Below, one piece after another: positions 54,202 to 62,108 of a DNA stretch of 64,000 nt (position 1 is its first letter; every line of letters begins with the position of its first letter). Position numbers and translations under genes: made by a program. Source of the stretch: Arthrobacter sp. MYb213 (GTDB lineage Bacteria > Actinomycetota > Actinomycetes > Actinomycetales > Micrococcaceae); contig NZ_PCQA01000001.1 in assembly GCF_002979915.1 (NCBI RefSeq), positions 744,001 to 808,000 of the forward strand, read 5' to 3'. The notes beneath the pieces are model-generated. The model was not told the DNA's origin. It ran no database searches and saw nothing but the letters and a program-made list of their open reading frames with translations.

Positions 54202-54988
54202 GATGATTCCCCCAAGAAGTCTCCAAGATACCGTCCAGAATACTACGGTGACGCTACTTTGATTAGGACAGGCCAAGCGTCGGCACAGATTCTTCTCTGC
54301 ACTCCCCCAAAAAGTGCACAGTGCATTCATGCTGAGCCAAAAATAATTGCTGGCCTGTCCTGACAATTAGTTTCACCCTGTGGGCCGCTGGTTAGCTAGT
54401 GCGCAGGGTTGAGACTACAGAAAACCCCAACAGGAAGTCAGAAGTGTGGGGTTAACCCCACATCAAGTGCAGGCAGCTGGAGACCATTTGGAATATTATC
54501 TTGCGAACTGGCGTCATTTGATGATGGACAAAGCTTTCCCAAAGTACAGGTCCCTTCCGGCACGAGTGCAGAAAAATTATATTCTGAGCGCTGTAGAACA
54601 TCGCCAAATACTGTCGTTACGGCTGCAGTTGTTCTTTACGTGGTCGTCACTCCTAGCGTGTCCGTGGCTTCTTGCGATGCGCTCCCACTAGTCACGAGAA
54701 TGTTTACGAAGTCTATTCTTTGCTGGAATTTCTTCTTAGGTATTAATGGAATCCATGAATAGTTTCCGAAACAATACGGGATTCTTTCTTCGTATTCGCC
54801 GCTACGTCGTATTGTTAGACTAGTTAGTCATAAAATGACCGACTAGGTATCGCTGGGGAGCGTCACCTACACTCGCAAAGGTTCATCACTTTTGGACCTG
54901 ATCTATGTACTTTGGGGAGTACCAGAATTGTTGTATTTGAATCCGTATTCCGTGACGTGGCGCTATCGGCATTGGTCGGAACGTCCCT
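54202..54988. other. Long divergent intergenic region with 18-bp palindrome and TTGGGG dyad
   Basis: About 790 bases without a convincing gene, between the UDP-sugar-dehydrogenase-like gene (minus) and the LuxR-type regulator (plus). It contains a perfect palindrome at 54445-54462 and the dyad GTACT-TTGGGG-AGTAC at 54907-54922. The right half is AT-rich. Short frames at 54409 and 54446 have odd composition and no ribosome-binding site. Confidence 0.5.
54445..54462. promoter_or_regulatory. Perfect 18-bp palindrome, putative operator
   Basis: TGTGGGGTTAACCCCACA is fully self-complementary. A third half-site AACCCCA occurs 22 bases to the left (54423-54429), giving alternating half-sites. It lies between divergent genes and may bind the regulator encoded at 54989-57637 or another dimeric repressor. 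Confidence 0.55.
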
Positions 54989-57637
54989 ATGCGTAACCGA
55001 CAAATACTTCTTGAAAAGCTAGAAAAATTCACCCAAGGACACCGCGACAGAGTTGCCATCGTTTCTGGTGGACCCGGCTTGGGAAAATCCTGGGTCCTCG
55101 AACAGATCGGTTTGCGACTCGAGGGACAAACCCACAGGTTTATACGTTCAAGCAAACACGATTCGGCCTGGCCTTTGTCAGGATTATTGTCATTTATTTC
55201 GGCTATCCCGCTGAAGCTATCACCAGAGATCTCCGGACTCATCCCTGACTCCACAGATTCCGAGGTGGACCGTTATCGGATCGCGAAGGCTCTGCTTCAA
55301 GAGCTCACCGAGAAAATTGAACCGGACACCGTATTCCTCGTAGACGATTTAGATCTCATGGATCCAGATAGTCAACGGATACTTGGATTTCTTGCAAGTC
55401 GTTTGCAGGGTAACCGCGTAAGTTTTATCGCCACCATCAATTCGTCAGCGTCGCCCGAGGCTTTCGATGTCTTCCAACGCTTTCATTTAGAGCTCATGGA
55501 TTCGCTCTCCCTGAAGCAGATAGCTACAGCAGAAAGTACCGCTGGGCTCCAAGAGTGCGTCGCAGAAATCTTGGTTTATTTTGCTCCCGGAAACCCTGGG
55601 ACGTTATTAGAGCATGTTCGGTCTTTGTCGGAGGCACAAAAGTCGAATCAGGAGCCGTTAACACTTCCCTACCATCCGCGAAACGAGTCTTCATCCACGC
55701 TGCGCGCCTTGGAGGAGTGCTTTACTCCAACTCAGATGACTGCGCTGAGATACATCACGATTAGCCCGGTACTTCCGTACGACGTGGCCTTGAAACTTCC
55801 TGAAGTCACCGAGCACGATCTCCGTGAGTTGGTGAACGCCGGTATCGTGACATTTCGTCAAGAGTTTCTAAACCTTCCAAATACCCCGATACGTAGCCAT
55901 TTATTCTGGAGTATCGGTTCTTTGCAACGCCGCCAGATGCATCAGCTGATTTCCGAAGCCGCTAACTCAATCGAGCTTAAGCTCTATCACCAAAGCCGAG
56001 TTGACGATTCGCAGATCCCTTCGTGCCAACTTATTCGTGGCTCCATCAGCTTGGTTGTCGCCGGTCTAATTCATACAGCTATTGAAATCGTCGAATGGGC
56101 CTTATCTCGACTCGGTACTGAGCACCCAGTGCCAGAACTACTGCTGTTCGTGCAGCAACTTATACGCAGTGGACAGCTGGGCATCGCTTGGCGCTATCTC
56201 AAGTATGCGGGTAGTTTCACTTTGACACCCGACGAGAAGCTCCGGTTGCTAAACCATGAGGTAGAACTTCGCGTTCTTGAAGGTTCCATCATCCCCACGT
56301 CCAGTATCCAAAGTGCGGTTGAAGAGCATCATGTAAATAACCTCGCACTCAGCGCAAATCTGATGAGCGTGAGCGCCCTTGCCCTGTGCCTCGATGGAAA
56401 GCTTGATGAAGCACACACAGATTTGCAACATGCCCGAAGATTGTTTTCCGAAGCTAAAACCGCACCAAGTCTACGTTTCCAACACGCCCAAGTAGTCCAT
56501 GACTCGTATACCGGAAATCAAGCCTCGGTGATGTCCAGTTACCAGTCGGTGATCCAGAGAAAAACAGCCGATGTTAATGGCATCACATCCCTGACTGTCG
56601 CCTCGGCGCTCTCGACGCTTGGCTACCATGAACAAGCGCGCACTGTACTCTTACCGCTGCTGGATGGGGCGAATACCGAGGTCGTTTACCAATCCTTAGG
56701 GCTACTCTACGAAGCCCAGTTTGCTATCACTGCCCATGATGTCCCGCGCGCTTTAAGAGCGGTAGAACGCTGGAATGCCTCTTCCAGTGTCGACTTGATG
56801 CGTCCGCTCCCAAGTATCATCAACGCCTGGTATTGGATCATGAAGGACCGTGCCGATAAGGCTGGCCCAGTTCTAGATGCCTTGCGCCCCTTCGTGATAG
56901 ATCAGCTGCCCTCAATTTATTCCACTCTCGTCACCGAGCTTCAAGGGTTACAAGCGCTGATGAGCGCCCGGTTTGATGAAGCCATCACGTACTTTCAGCA
57001 GACGCAACTGGCATATGGCGAGATTGTCAGTATCCATTACGTCGAAACCTGTGTGAATCTCATCGAGGCTCTTTCCTGTGCACATCGTGTCCAAGAAGCC
57101 GCCAATGAGTTCAGGGCTATTCAATCTTTGATGGCTAGAATTTCGAGCCGGCATGCAAAGATGTTGATGCTTCGTGCTCAAGCAATCGCATTGCCCGGCG
57201 ATATTTCTTTCGTTCGTTTCCAAGCACTACTCGACATGTGGCAACCCTCCGACGGCCAACTTGAGCTCGCTAGAATCCACCACTGCTTTGGAACCCGGTT
57301 GCAAACCGCTGGCCGGCAAGAGCAGAGCGTTGAACAACTTTCCGTTGCGCGCACCATCTATCGAAATATTGGTGCCTTAGGCTGGGCGCAAAGGGTCGAA
57401 TCTCAACTCTCAAACTTTACCGCTAGCACCCCGGAAGACACTTATTTCAAGATGCTCTCCACCGACGAGGCTCAGGTTGTCGCTATGGTTCGAAAAGGCA
57501 TGACTAATAAGGAAATCGCCGAAGAATTGTTCATCACGGTTAGTGCCGTGGAGGCTAGGCTGACACGACTATTCCGCAAAACCGGTACACGTAATCGACA
57601 ACAGCTCTCGGCGCATTTTGCCTCACCCTCGAACTAG
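54989..57637 (+). CDS. Large LuxR-family (LAL/MalT-type) ATP-binding transcriptional regulator
   Basis: An 882-residue regulator. The N-terminal AAA/NTPase domain has Walker A SGGPGLGKSW near residue 26 and Walker B TVFLVDDLDLMD near residue 110. A long helical TPR-like sensor region spans about residues 330-800. The C-terminal LuxR HTH contains EAQVVAMVRKGMTNKEIAEE and FITVSAVEARLTRLFRKTG. LAL proteins bind a small inducer and activate nearby operons. Candidate targets are the divergent gene at 52840-54201 or distant genes. The ribosome-binding site is weak. A 22-residue upstream frame from TTG 54929 ends across the start codon. Confidence 0.88.
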   Translation: MRNRQILLEKLEKFTQGHRDRVAIVSGGPGLGKSWVLEQIGLRLEGQTHRFIRSSKHDSAWPLSGLLSFISAIPLKLSPEISGLIPDSTDSEVDRYRIAKALLQELTEKIEPDTVFLVDDLDLMDPDSQRILGFLASRLQGNRVSFIATINSSASPEAFDVFQRFHLELMDSLSLKQIATAESTAGLQECVAEILVYFAPGNPGTLLEHVRSLSEAQKSNQEPLTLPYHPRNESSSTLRALEECFTPTQMTALRYITISPVLPYDVALKLPEVTEHDLRELVNAGIVTFRQEFLNLPNTPIRSHLFWSIGSLQRRQMHQLISEAANSIELKLYHQSRVDDSQIPSCQLIRGSISLVVAGLIHTAIEIVEWALSRLGTEHPVPELLLFVQQLIRSGQLGIAWRYLKYAGSFTLTPDEKLRLLNHEVELRVLEGSIIPTSSIQSAVEEHHVNNLALSANLMSVSALALCLDGKLDEAHTDLQHARRLFSEAKTAPSLRFQHAQVVHDSYTGNQASVMSSYQSVIQRKTADVNGITSLTVASALSTLGYHEQARTVLLPLLDGANTEVVYQSLGLLYEAQFAITAHDVPRALRAVERWNASSSVDLMRPLPSIINAWYWIMKDRADKAGPVLDALRPFVIDQLPSIYSTLVTELQGLQALMSARFDEAITYFQQTQLAYGEIVSIHYVETCVNLIEALSCAHRVQEAANEFRAIQSLMARISSRHAKMLMLRAQAIALPGDISFVRFQALLDMWQPSDGQLELARIHHCFGTRLQTAGRQEQSVEQLSVARTIYRNIGALGWAQRVESQLSNFTASTPEDTYFKMLSTDEAQVVAMVRKGMTNKEIAEELFITVSAVEARLTRLFRKTGTRNRQQLSAHFASPSN

Positions 57638-57695
57638 CTCGCAACCTCGTTGGCAGTTGAAACTTTGCAAGCAAGAACTTGCGCGAAGTGCGCAC

Positions 57696-57709
57696 TTGAT
57701 CAACGTCAA
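57696..57709 (+). promoter_or_regulatory. Crp/FNR-type box upstream of the decayed metal cassette
   Basis: TTGATcaacGTCAA fits the FNR/Crp-family palindrome TTGAT-N4-ATCAA with one mismatch. It lies 94 bases before the copZ-like pseudogene, and a truncated Crp/FNR gene is found at the end of the same cassette, suggesting autoregulation in the intact ancestor. A terminator hairpin lies between box and gene, so the link is uncertain. Confidence 0.4.
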
Positions 57710-57739
57710 GGAGAATATTTCGGCTCGTGGATACGCTCA

Positions 57740-57775
57740 GGAGCAATAGTTGTAAACCATTCCAACTATTGCTCC
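57740..57775 (+). terminator. Terminator after the LuxR-type regulator gene
   Basis: GGAGCAATAGTTG and its exact inverse CAACTATTGCTCC form a 13-bp stem with a 10-base loop, followed by TTCTCTGTATT. It is about 100 bases past the regulator stop. Confidence 0.8.
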
Positions 57776-57803
57776 TTCTCTGTATTGAGCGAAAGGTTTC
57801 ACC

Positions 57804-58040
57804 ATGTCTGAGACAACTGCAAATACCCACACACTGCTCCGTGCCGAAGGCTTCTCCTGCCCCTCGTGCGTATCCAAAATCGAGAAGTAGGTTGGCCGGC
57901 TCGATCGCGTTGAAAAAGTTCAGGTGCACTTGACCTCGGGACGCGTTGAAGTAGACCAAGACCCAGCCCAAACCTCAGTTGAACAACTCGTTGCCGCAGT
58001 GGGCAATGCAGGATATAAGTCCCAGGTCTCGGCCTTCTAA
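57804..58040 (+). pseudogene. CopZ-like heavy-metal-binding chaperone with internal amber stop
   Basis: From ATG 57804 (AAAGG seven bases upstream) the frame reads LLRAEGFSCPSCVSKIEK, then TAG at 57888-57890, then VGRLDRVEKVQVHLTSGRVE and SVEQLVAAVGNAGYKS to TAA at 58040. Apart from this single stop it would be a 78-codon HMA-domain metallochaperone with the CxxC metal site. One base change removed the last two thirds of the protein, so it is most likely non-functional unless the stop is read through. Confidence 0.85.
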
Positions 58041-58075
58041 TCCCCTATCGATAATTCACAAAGGCCGGCGGGCTC

Positions 58076-58215
58076 GTGAAAGCGCTTGGCAAGTTCAGGT
58101 GCGGAAACTAGTTTATTCCGGTGGTTTCTGGCCTGCTAATTCTTCTCTCCTTCCGTGTTCAGTACCTGTATGCCGGGCAGTGGTACGCCACGCTCACATC
58201 CACGCGGGTGGTTTG
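58076..58215 (+). pseudogene. 5' fragment of a metal-transporting P-type ATPase
   Basis: A GTG at 58076 starts VKALGKFRCGN, TAG at 58109-58111 interrupts, and the frame continues PVVSGLLILLSFRVQYLYAG, then QWYATL. This resembles the first membrane helix region of ZntA/CopA-type metal ATPases. The rest of a roughly 650-residue pump is missing; the sequence runs straight into the Crp/FNR remnant. The position directly after a copZ-like gene supports the identity. Confidence 0.6.
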
Positions 58216-58670
58216 CGGCCACCGAGTACTCCCACCAGGCAGGACATGCATTTACCTTGTCCAACGCACTGATGCTCGCCGGCGCCATCGTGGAGCTAGT
58301 CCCCCAGATGGATCGTTTAGCCGAGGTGGTACAACGTCATGCAAGTATCGGGTTGCGCATGCTTCAAGATGTCAGCCGCCGCTTGGGCGAAACAGAATCT
58401 CGTTTGGCTACGATCTTTTCCGCAGATGGCAGTTCCCGCCTGGCAGATTATTTACCTTCACTTCCAGCGGTGACGACTACCCAGCACGTGTTGGGAGTAG
58501 TACTTCCGTTAGCAAAGAAAGACATAGCCTCGCAGTTGGACACCATTCGAGAGTCGATTAGTCGTCAGTTACGTTCGCTGAGTGAGGCCCGGGTCATCGT
58601 TCAAGGACGAGAAAACCGAATCACGTTGCTTGATATTGATGCGTTAAGCGAACTGAGCAGCGCGCTATAA
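58200..58670 (+). pseudogene. Crp/FNR-family regulator, 5'-truncated
   Basis: The frame ending at TAA 58670 encodes GWFAATEYSHQAGHAFTLSN, the late part of a cyclic-nucleotide-binding-like domain. It continues through the dimer helix (RHASIGLRMLQDVSRRLGET) and a winged-helix domain with KKDIASQLDTIRESISRQLR and VIVQGRENRITLLD. The first half of the effector domain is absent and the upstream part of the frame is in the ATPase fragment, so a deletion fused the two genes. An in-frame GTG at 58155 could still yield a 171-residue protein with an intact HTH, so residual DNA binding is possible. Confidence 0.7.
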
Positions 58671-58673
58671 AAC

Positions 58674-58709
58674 TTCTGCGTACCAACCAGTAGTGGTCGG
58701 TACGCAGAA
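58674..58709. terminator. Bidirectional terminator between the Crp/FNR remnant and the AlaDH-family gene
   Basis: TTCTGCGTACC and GGTACGCAGAA form an 11-bp outer stem with an inner ACC/GGT pairing. It lies between convergent genes. Confidence 0.8.
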
Positions 58710-58749
58710 AACAGCCTCAGATTTCAGCTATTCACAGGCGCAAGAGTTC

Positions 58750-59901
58750 TTAAGCTGGCAACTGGTGTGGATAGTTCGCATCACGGTGCTGAAATTCCAA
58801 GATGGCCGGATTCTTGATGATGCCGTCCTGAATTTCAATGGCGCGCTTAAGGGTCTTGTTCTCGCTCCAGGCCTGCGGCCCGGCGAGCACCACGTCGAGG
58901 AACGGCAACAATCCGTCGCTGATTTCCCAGCTGGCCGAGTTCCACAGGTATGAGGGCGAGTGGTCCACCGCGTAATAGTTGATGTTCTTTCCCACGCTGA
59001 ACATTGGATCAGCAAAGGTGGTCGGCTTAGCCCATTCGAAGCCCATCCCTTCATCACAAGAGACATCAACGATCAGGCTTCCTGGGGCAAAGGCACCCAG
59101 TTCTTCGGTACTTAGATACATCAGTGGTGCATTGGGATCTTGCAGGGTGCAGTTGATGACCATGTCGTGTTCGGCCAGGAACGGAGCCAATGGCACCTTG
59201 CCGGTATCGGTGGTCACTTCGCCCAGGTTGGGACCGTCATCGTGTTCGAACTGCACCATGTCCACCGCGTGAATGGGTGATGCCACGGCCGCCACGGCGC
59301 GCGAGGTGAGTACCTTGATTTCATTTACACCGTGCGCGCGCAAGGCGGTTACCGCACCGCGGGCGGTCGCGCCGAAACCAATGACCACCGCGGATAGCCG
59401 GCGTCCGTAGTCTCCGGTCACCCCACATAGTTGCATGGAATGAAGCACCGAAGCATATCCGGCTAGCTCGTTGTTCTTGTGGAATACGTGAAGTCCAAAG
59501 CTTCCGTCGGCACCCCAGTGATTCATCGCTTCGAAGGCGATGAGCGTCAGTTTCTTATCTACCGCCAGCTGGGTGAGTTCTTGATCCTGTACGCAGTGTG
59601 GCCAGCCCAAAAGGATCTGACCTTCACGCATTTCTTCGAGGTCGCCATGTTGCGGCTTAGGTAGCAACACGATATCTGCGGTTTTCATGATTTCGCTTCG
59701 TGAGGCAATTTTGCCTACCAACGGTGCGAGTTGTTCGTCATCGATGCCGCATGGGAGCCCGTAACCGGTTTCAACCATCATTCGTTTGCGAAAGCGCTCC
59801 TCGATGCGCTCAAAGTGCATCGGGTGGATCGGTAAACGCCGTTCATCGGTCTTCTGTGAAGTTGCAATGACACCCAGTGACAGGTCATTTGTCGAATTCA
59901 T
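58750..59901 (-). CDS. AlaDH/PNT-family dehydrogenase, probably N5-(carboxyethyl)ornithine synthase-like
   Basis: A 383-residue NAD(P)-dependent enzyme of the alanine dehydrogenase / transhydrogenase family. The N-terminus LGVIATSQKTDERRLPIHP has the substrate-binding Arg. MREGQILLGWPHCVQDQEL near residue 95 resembles carboxyethylornithine synthase more than classic alanine dehydrogenase. The dinucleotide-binding loop is VVIGFGATARGAVTAL near residue 180. The C-terminal half has IVDVSCDEGMGFEWAKPTTF. These enzymes condense pyruvate with an amino acid or aminate pyruvate. The start MNSTNDLSLG (59901) is favoured over a longer reading whose extra residues have no homology. It is a single gene before idi. 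Confidence 0.72.
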   Translation of the reverse strand: MNSTNDLSLGVIATSQKTDERRLPIHPMHFERIEERFRKRMMVETGYGLPCGIDDEQLAPLVGKIASRSEIMKTADIVLLPKPQHGDLEEMREGQILLGWPHCVQDQELTQLAVDKKLTLIAFEAMNHWGADGSFGLHVFHKNNELAGYASVLHSMQLCGVTGDYGRRLSAVVIGFGATARGAVTALRAHGVNEIKVLTSRAVAAVASPIHAVDMVQFEHDDGPNLGEVTTDTGKVPLAPFLAEHDMVINCTLQDPNAPLMYLSTEELGAFAPGSLIVDVSCDEGMGFEWAKPTTFADPMFSVGKNINYYAVDHSPSYLWNSASWEISDGLLPFLDVVLAGPQAWSENKTLKRAIEIQDGIIKNPAILEFQHRDANYPHQLPA

Positions 59902-60033
59902 GCGTTGTTTTCTCTTTCTTTGTGGAGCAGGCCACAATAGACCACCCCATACAGCTCACGGTACAGTGCCGTACCAAACGCCAGACTTATAGCGACGTAC
60001 TTGAGCTGTTGGGGTGGAGAGAAAAACGCGAAC

Positions 60034-60552
60034 TTACACTGTGGGCTGTGGTGAGAACTGCGCGAGTTGTTCTACTACCCATGGGCTAAATGCCCAAGGG
60101 GTTTGTGCCACCGAGGCTTCGAGGTTCTGCACCTCCACCCACTGATAATCCATGACTTCATCCGGATTAGCCGTCAGTTCATTATCCAGCGTTGCAACGA
60201 AGACTGGACAACGTTCGTTTTCCACGATTCCCGAGGCATCCACGGCACGGTAGGCAAAGTCCGGTAGGACTACGCTCGGATCGATGATCCGTGCGCCTAG
60301 TTCATGTGCTGCGTGGCGGCGTACCGCTTCTTCTATTGGTTCGCCGGGCATGGGGTGGCCGCAGAAGGAGTTGGTCCAGACTCCTGGCCAGGTGAGCTTC
60401 GACAGTGCCCGTCGGGTGACCAGCAATTGTCCTTGAGTATTAAAGAGATAGCAGGAAAACGCCTGATGTAACGCGGTGTTTTCGGTATGCACCAATTCCT
60501 TGGGACATGCGCCAATTGGTTCGCCGTCCTCGGAAAGCAAGATGACGTCCAT
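60034..60552 (-). CDS. idi: Isopentenyl-diphosphate delta-isomerase, type I
   Basis: A 172-residue Nudix-fold isomerase that converts IPP to DMAPP and so supplies the carotenoid pathway next door. The active-site Cys is in TNSFCGHPMPGEPIEEAVRR near residue 65, and the catalytic Glu is in GIVENERCPVF near residue 115. The type I form is usual in actinobacterial carotenoid clusters. The start lies 32 bases after the crtEb stop on the same strand, so it is likely the last gene of the crt operon. Confidence 0.94.
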   Translation of the reverse strand: MDVILLSEDGEPIGACPKELVHTENTALHQAFSCYLFNTQGQLLVTRRALSKLTWPGVWTNSFCGHPMPGEPIEEAVRRHAAHELGARIIDPSVVLPDFAYRAVDASGIVENERCPVFVATLDNELTANPDEVMDYQWVEVQNLEASVAQTPWAFSPWVVEQLAQFSPQPTV

Positions 60553-60584
60553 GAAGTGAGCACTTCCTTAGCTTGATTGTTCGC

Positions 60585-61445
60585 CTAGGCGAACATGGTG
60601 GTGTAAATAATTAGCATAGTAAGCAAGAAGCCACAGAGGTAATTGACCCACAGGAATCTCTTCCATGCGCGGTTGACTTCTTGAGAATTTGCATCGCTTA
60701 CCCGGATGTATGGAAGCGCATTGAGTAGGTACGGGATGACCAGTAACGCGGCGGCCGCCGAGGGCCATTGGAGTCCAAGAACCAGTAATCCACCGCCCAA
60801 AAGGTAGGCAATTAAAACCAGATGCAAGGTCAATCTTGCGCCGAGTACGGTGGCAATTGATCCGAGTTGTCCTTCACGGTCAGGGATGATGTCTTGGATG
60901 GCTCCCAGTGCGTGGCTTGCCATTCCCCAGAGCAAGAATGCACCGAAGACGCACCACTGGGCACTTCCCACCGTGCTTCCCGCGAGCACCCAGCCATAAA
61001 TTGCTGGCGAGAGAAAATGTATTGAGCTGGTTAGTGAGTCAAGGCCAGGTCGTTCTTTGAAGCGCAACTTCGGTGCGCTATAGGCAAGGACCGCAAACAA
61101 ACTAACCAGCAAGATGATATTTGAGAGCGCCGTGCCACCCAGCATCAGTGCCACGACAAAAGGCAGGGCACTAAGCAGACTGGCGACAAGAATCATGCGA
61201 TGTTTGTTTTTGGATAACAGTGCTCCTTCAATGCCTCCCTTGCGTGGATTACGCAGATCAGATTCATAGTCAAAAACGTCGTTGACCCCATACATGACCA
61301 GGTTGTATGGAAAAAGGAAGAACACCGTACCAACCACCAGAAGCCAGTCGATTTGTTGTCCGGCAATCAGGTAGGCGGCTGCGAAAGGGTAGGCGGTGTT
61401 CACCCAGGACACCGGGCGGGAGGTCGCTAAAATAGCCCGGATCAT
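60585..61445 (-). CDS. crtEb: Lycopene elongase (C50 carotenoid prenyltransferase)
   Basis: A UbiA-superfamily membrane prenyltransferase of 286 residues, starting MIRAILATSRPVSWVNTAYP. It adds two C5 units to lycopene to give flavuxanthin, the step specific to C50 carotenoids. The Asp-rich motif is GVNDVFDYESDLRNPRKGG near residue 55 and the second is IQDIIPDREGQLGSIATVLG near residue 185. Seven or more hydrophobic helices are visible. The ATG overlaps the crtYf stop as ATGA; a longer in-frame reading has no support. Confidence 0.93.
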   Translation of the reverse strand: MIRAILATSRPVSWVNTAYPFAAAYLIAGQQIDWLLVVGTVFFLFPYNLVMYGVNDVFDYESDLRNPRKGGIEGALLSKNKHRMILVASLLSALPFVVALMLGGTALSNIILLVSLFAVLAYSAPKLRFKERPGLDSLTSSIHFLSPAIYGWVLAGSTVGSAQWCVFGAFLLWGMASHALGAIQDIIPDREGQLGSIATVLGARLTLHLVLIAYLLGGGLLVLGLQWPSAAAALLVIPYLLNALPYIRVSDANSQEVNRAWKRFLWVNYLCGFLLTMLIIYTTMFA

Positions 61446-61768
61446 TTCGCCGCCTCCTTGTGTACAGTTGGTTTGCCGCCAAAGAGCCACCACAGCGCAG
61501 GCATCAAAAGAATCGCGGCTAGCGGGTAGAGGAAGTCCTCTATAGGCGCTCGTCCTACATACAGGCCAAGCAATGTTTGCTGCCCATAATCAAAGAGCCC
61601 TACGGCAATCATCAGGTTGTCGAAAATCGCGGTGAGCACCAGCATAATCACCAATGCCATCCCGAGTACGGCGAGCGCCTGACCGTAAGGAATTCGTTTG
61701 ACCAGCAGGACTATGAGCAAAAGCAATGCCGCTGCGGCGACAAACCAGAATCCCATTTCAAGAAACAT
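61442..61768 (-). CDS. crtYf: C50 carotenoid epsilon-cyclase subunit
   Basis: A 108-residue integral membrane protein with three hydrophobic segments and the lycopene-cyclase-domain motif APIEDFLYPLAAILLMP near residue 75. With CrtYe it forms the heterodimeric cyclase that closes the rings of the C50 product (decaprenoxanthin or related). It overlaps crtYe by 11 bases and crtEb by 4, so all three are translationally coupled. Confidence 0.93.
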   Translation of the reverse strand: MFLEMGFWFVAAAALLLLIVLLVKRIPYGQALAVLGMALVIMLVLTAIFDNLMIAVGLFDYGQQTLLGLYVGRAPIEDFLYPLAAILLMPALWWLFGGKPTVHKEAAK

Positions 61769-62108
61769 TGTGACCTCCGGTAGTTATTCCTTTGTTCCTG
61801 CGCAGCGTGCGGCGCACTACCGGTAATCCGGTAACCACCACCATGGTGGAGTAGCACAGGAATATCAGGAAGAAGACTTCTTCCAGCGGCAGTTGTTCGC
61901 CCACCATGATTCCTGTCATCAGGTGTGAATCTCGGTGCAGGAAGATCCCCTGGCTAATGGCCAACACGTCCCACAAGAGGAAAAACGCCGTACCCAGAAT
62001 CAGGCTCAATACTGCGGCCAGCGGCTTAGCAAAAATGAAAAGCTTAAAGCGCGCATCGATGAGGGCCATACAGGCAAGCAACCCCAGCAAGATCAGTAGA
62101 TAAATCAT
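61758..62108 (-). CDS. crtYe: C50 carotenoid epsilon-cyclase subunit
   Basis: A 116-residue membrane protein with three hydrophobic helices (MIYLLILLGLLACMALIDAR at the start) and the family motif GIMVGEQLPLEEVFFLIFL near residue 62. It is the partner of CrtYf in a two-chain lycopene cyclase. The ATG at 62108 overlaps the crtI stop as ATGA, which decides the start over a longer reading. Confidence 0.93.
   Translation of the reverse strand: MIYLLILLGLLACMALIDARFKLFIFAKPLAAVLSLILGTAFFLLWDVLAISQGIFLHRDSHLMTGIMVGEQLPLEEVFFLIFLCYSTMVVVTGLPVVRRTLRRNKGITTGGHNVS

Noticed and set aside
54202-54366. 55-residue N-terminal extension of the UDP-sugar-dehydrogenase-like gene
   Set aside because: Composition is not protein-like and a G-rich ribosome-binding site supports the ATG at 54201.
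54409-54762. Overlapping plus-strand frames in the divergent intergenic region
   Set aside because: One starts inside the 18-bp palindrome; none has a ribosome-binding site or recognisable domain.
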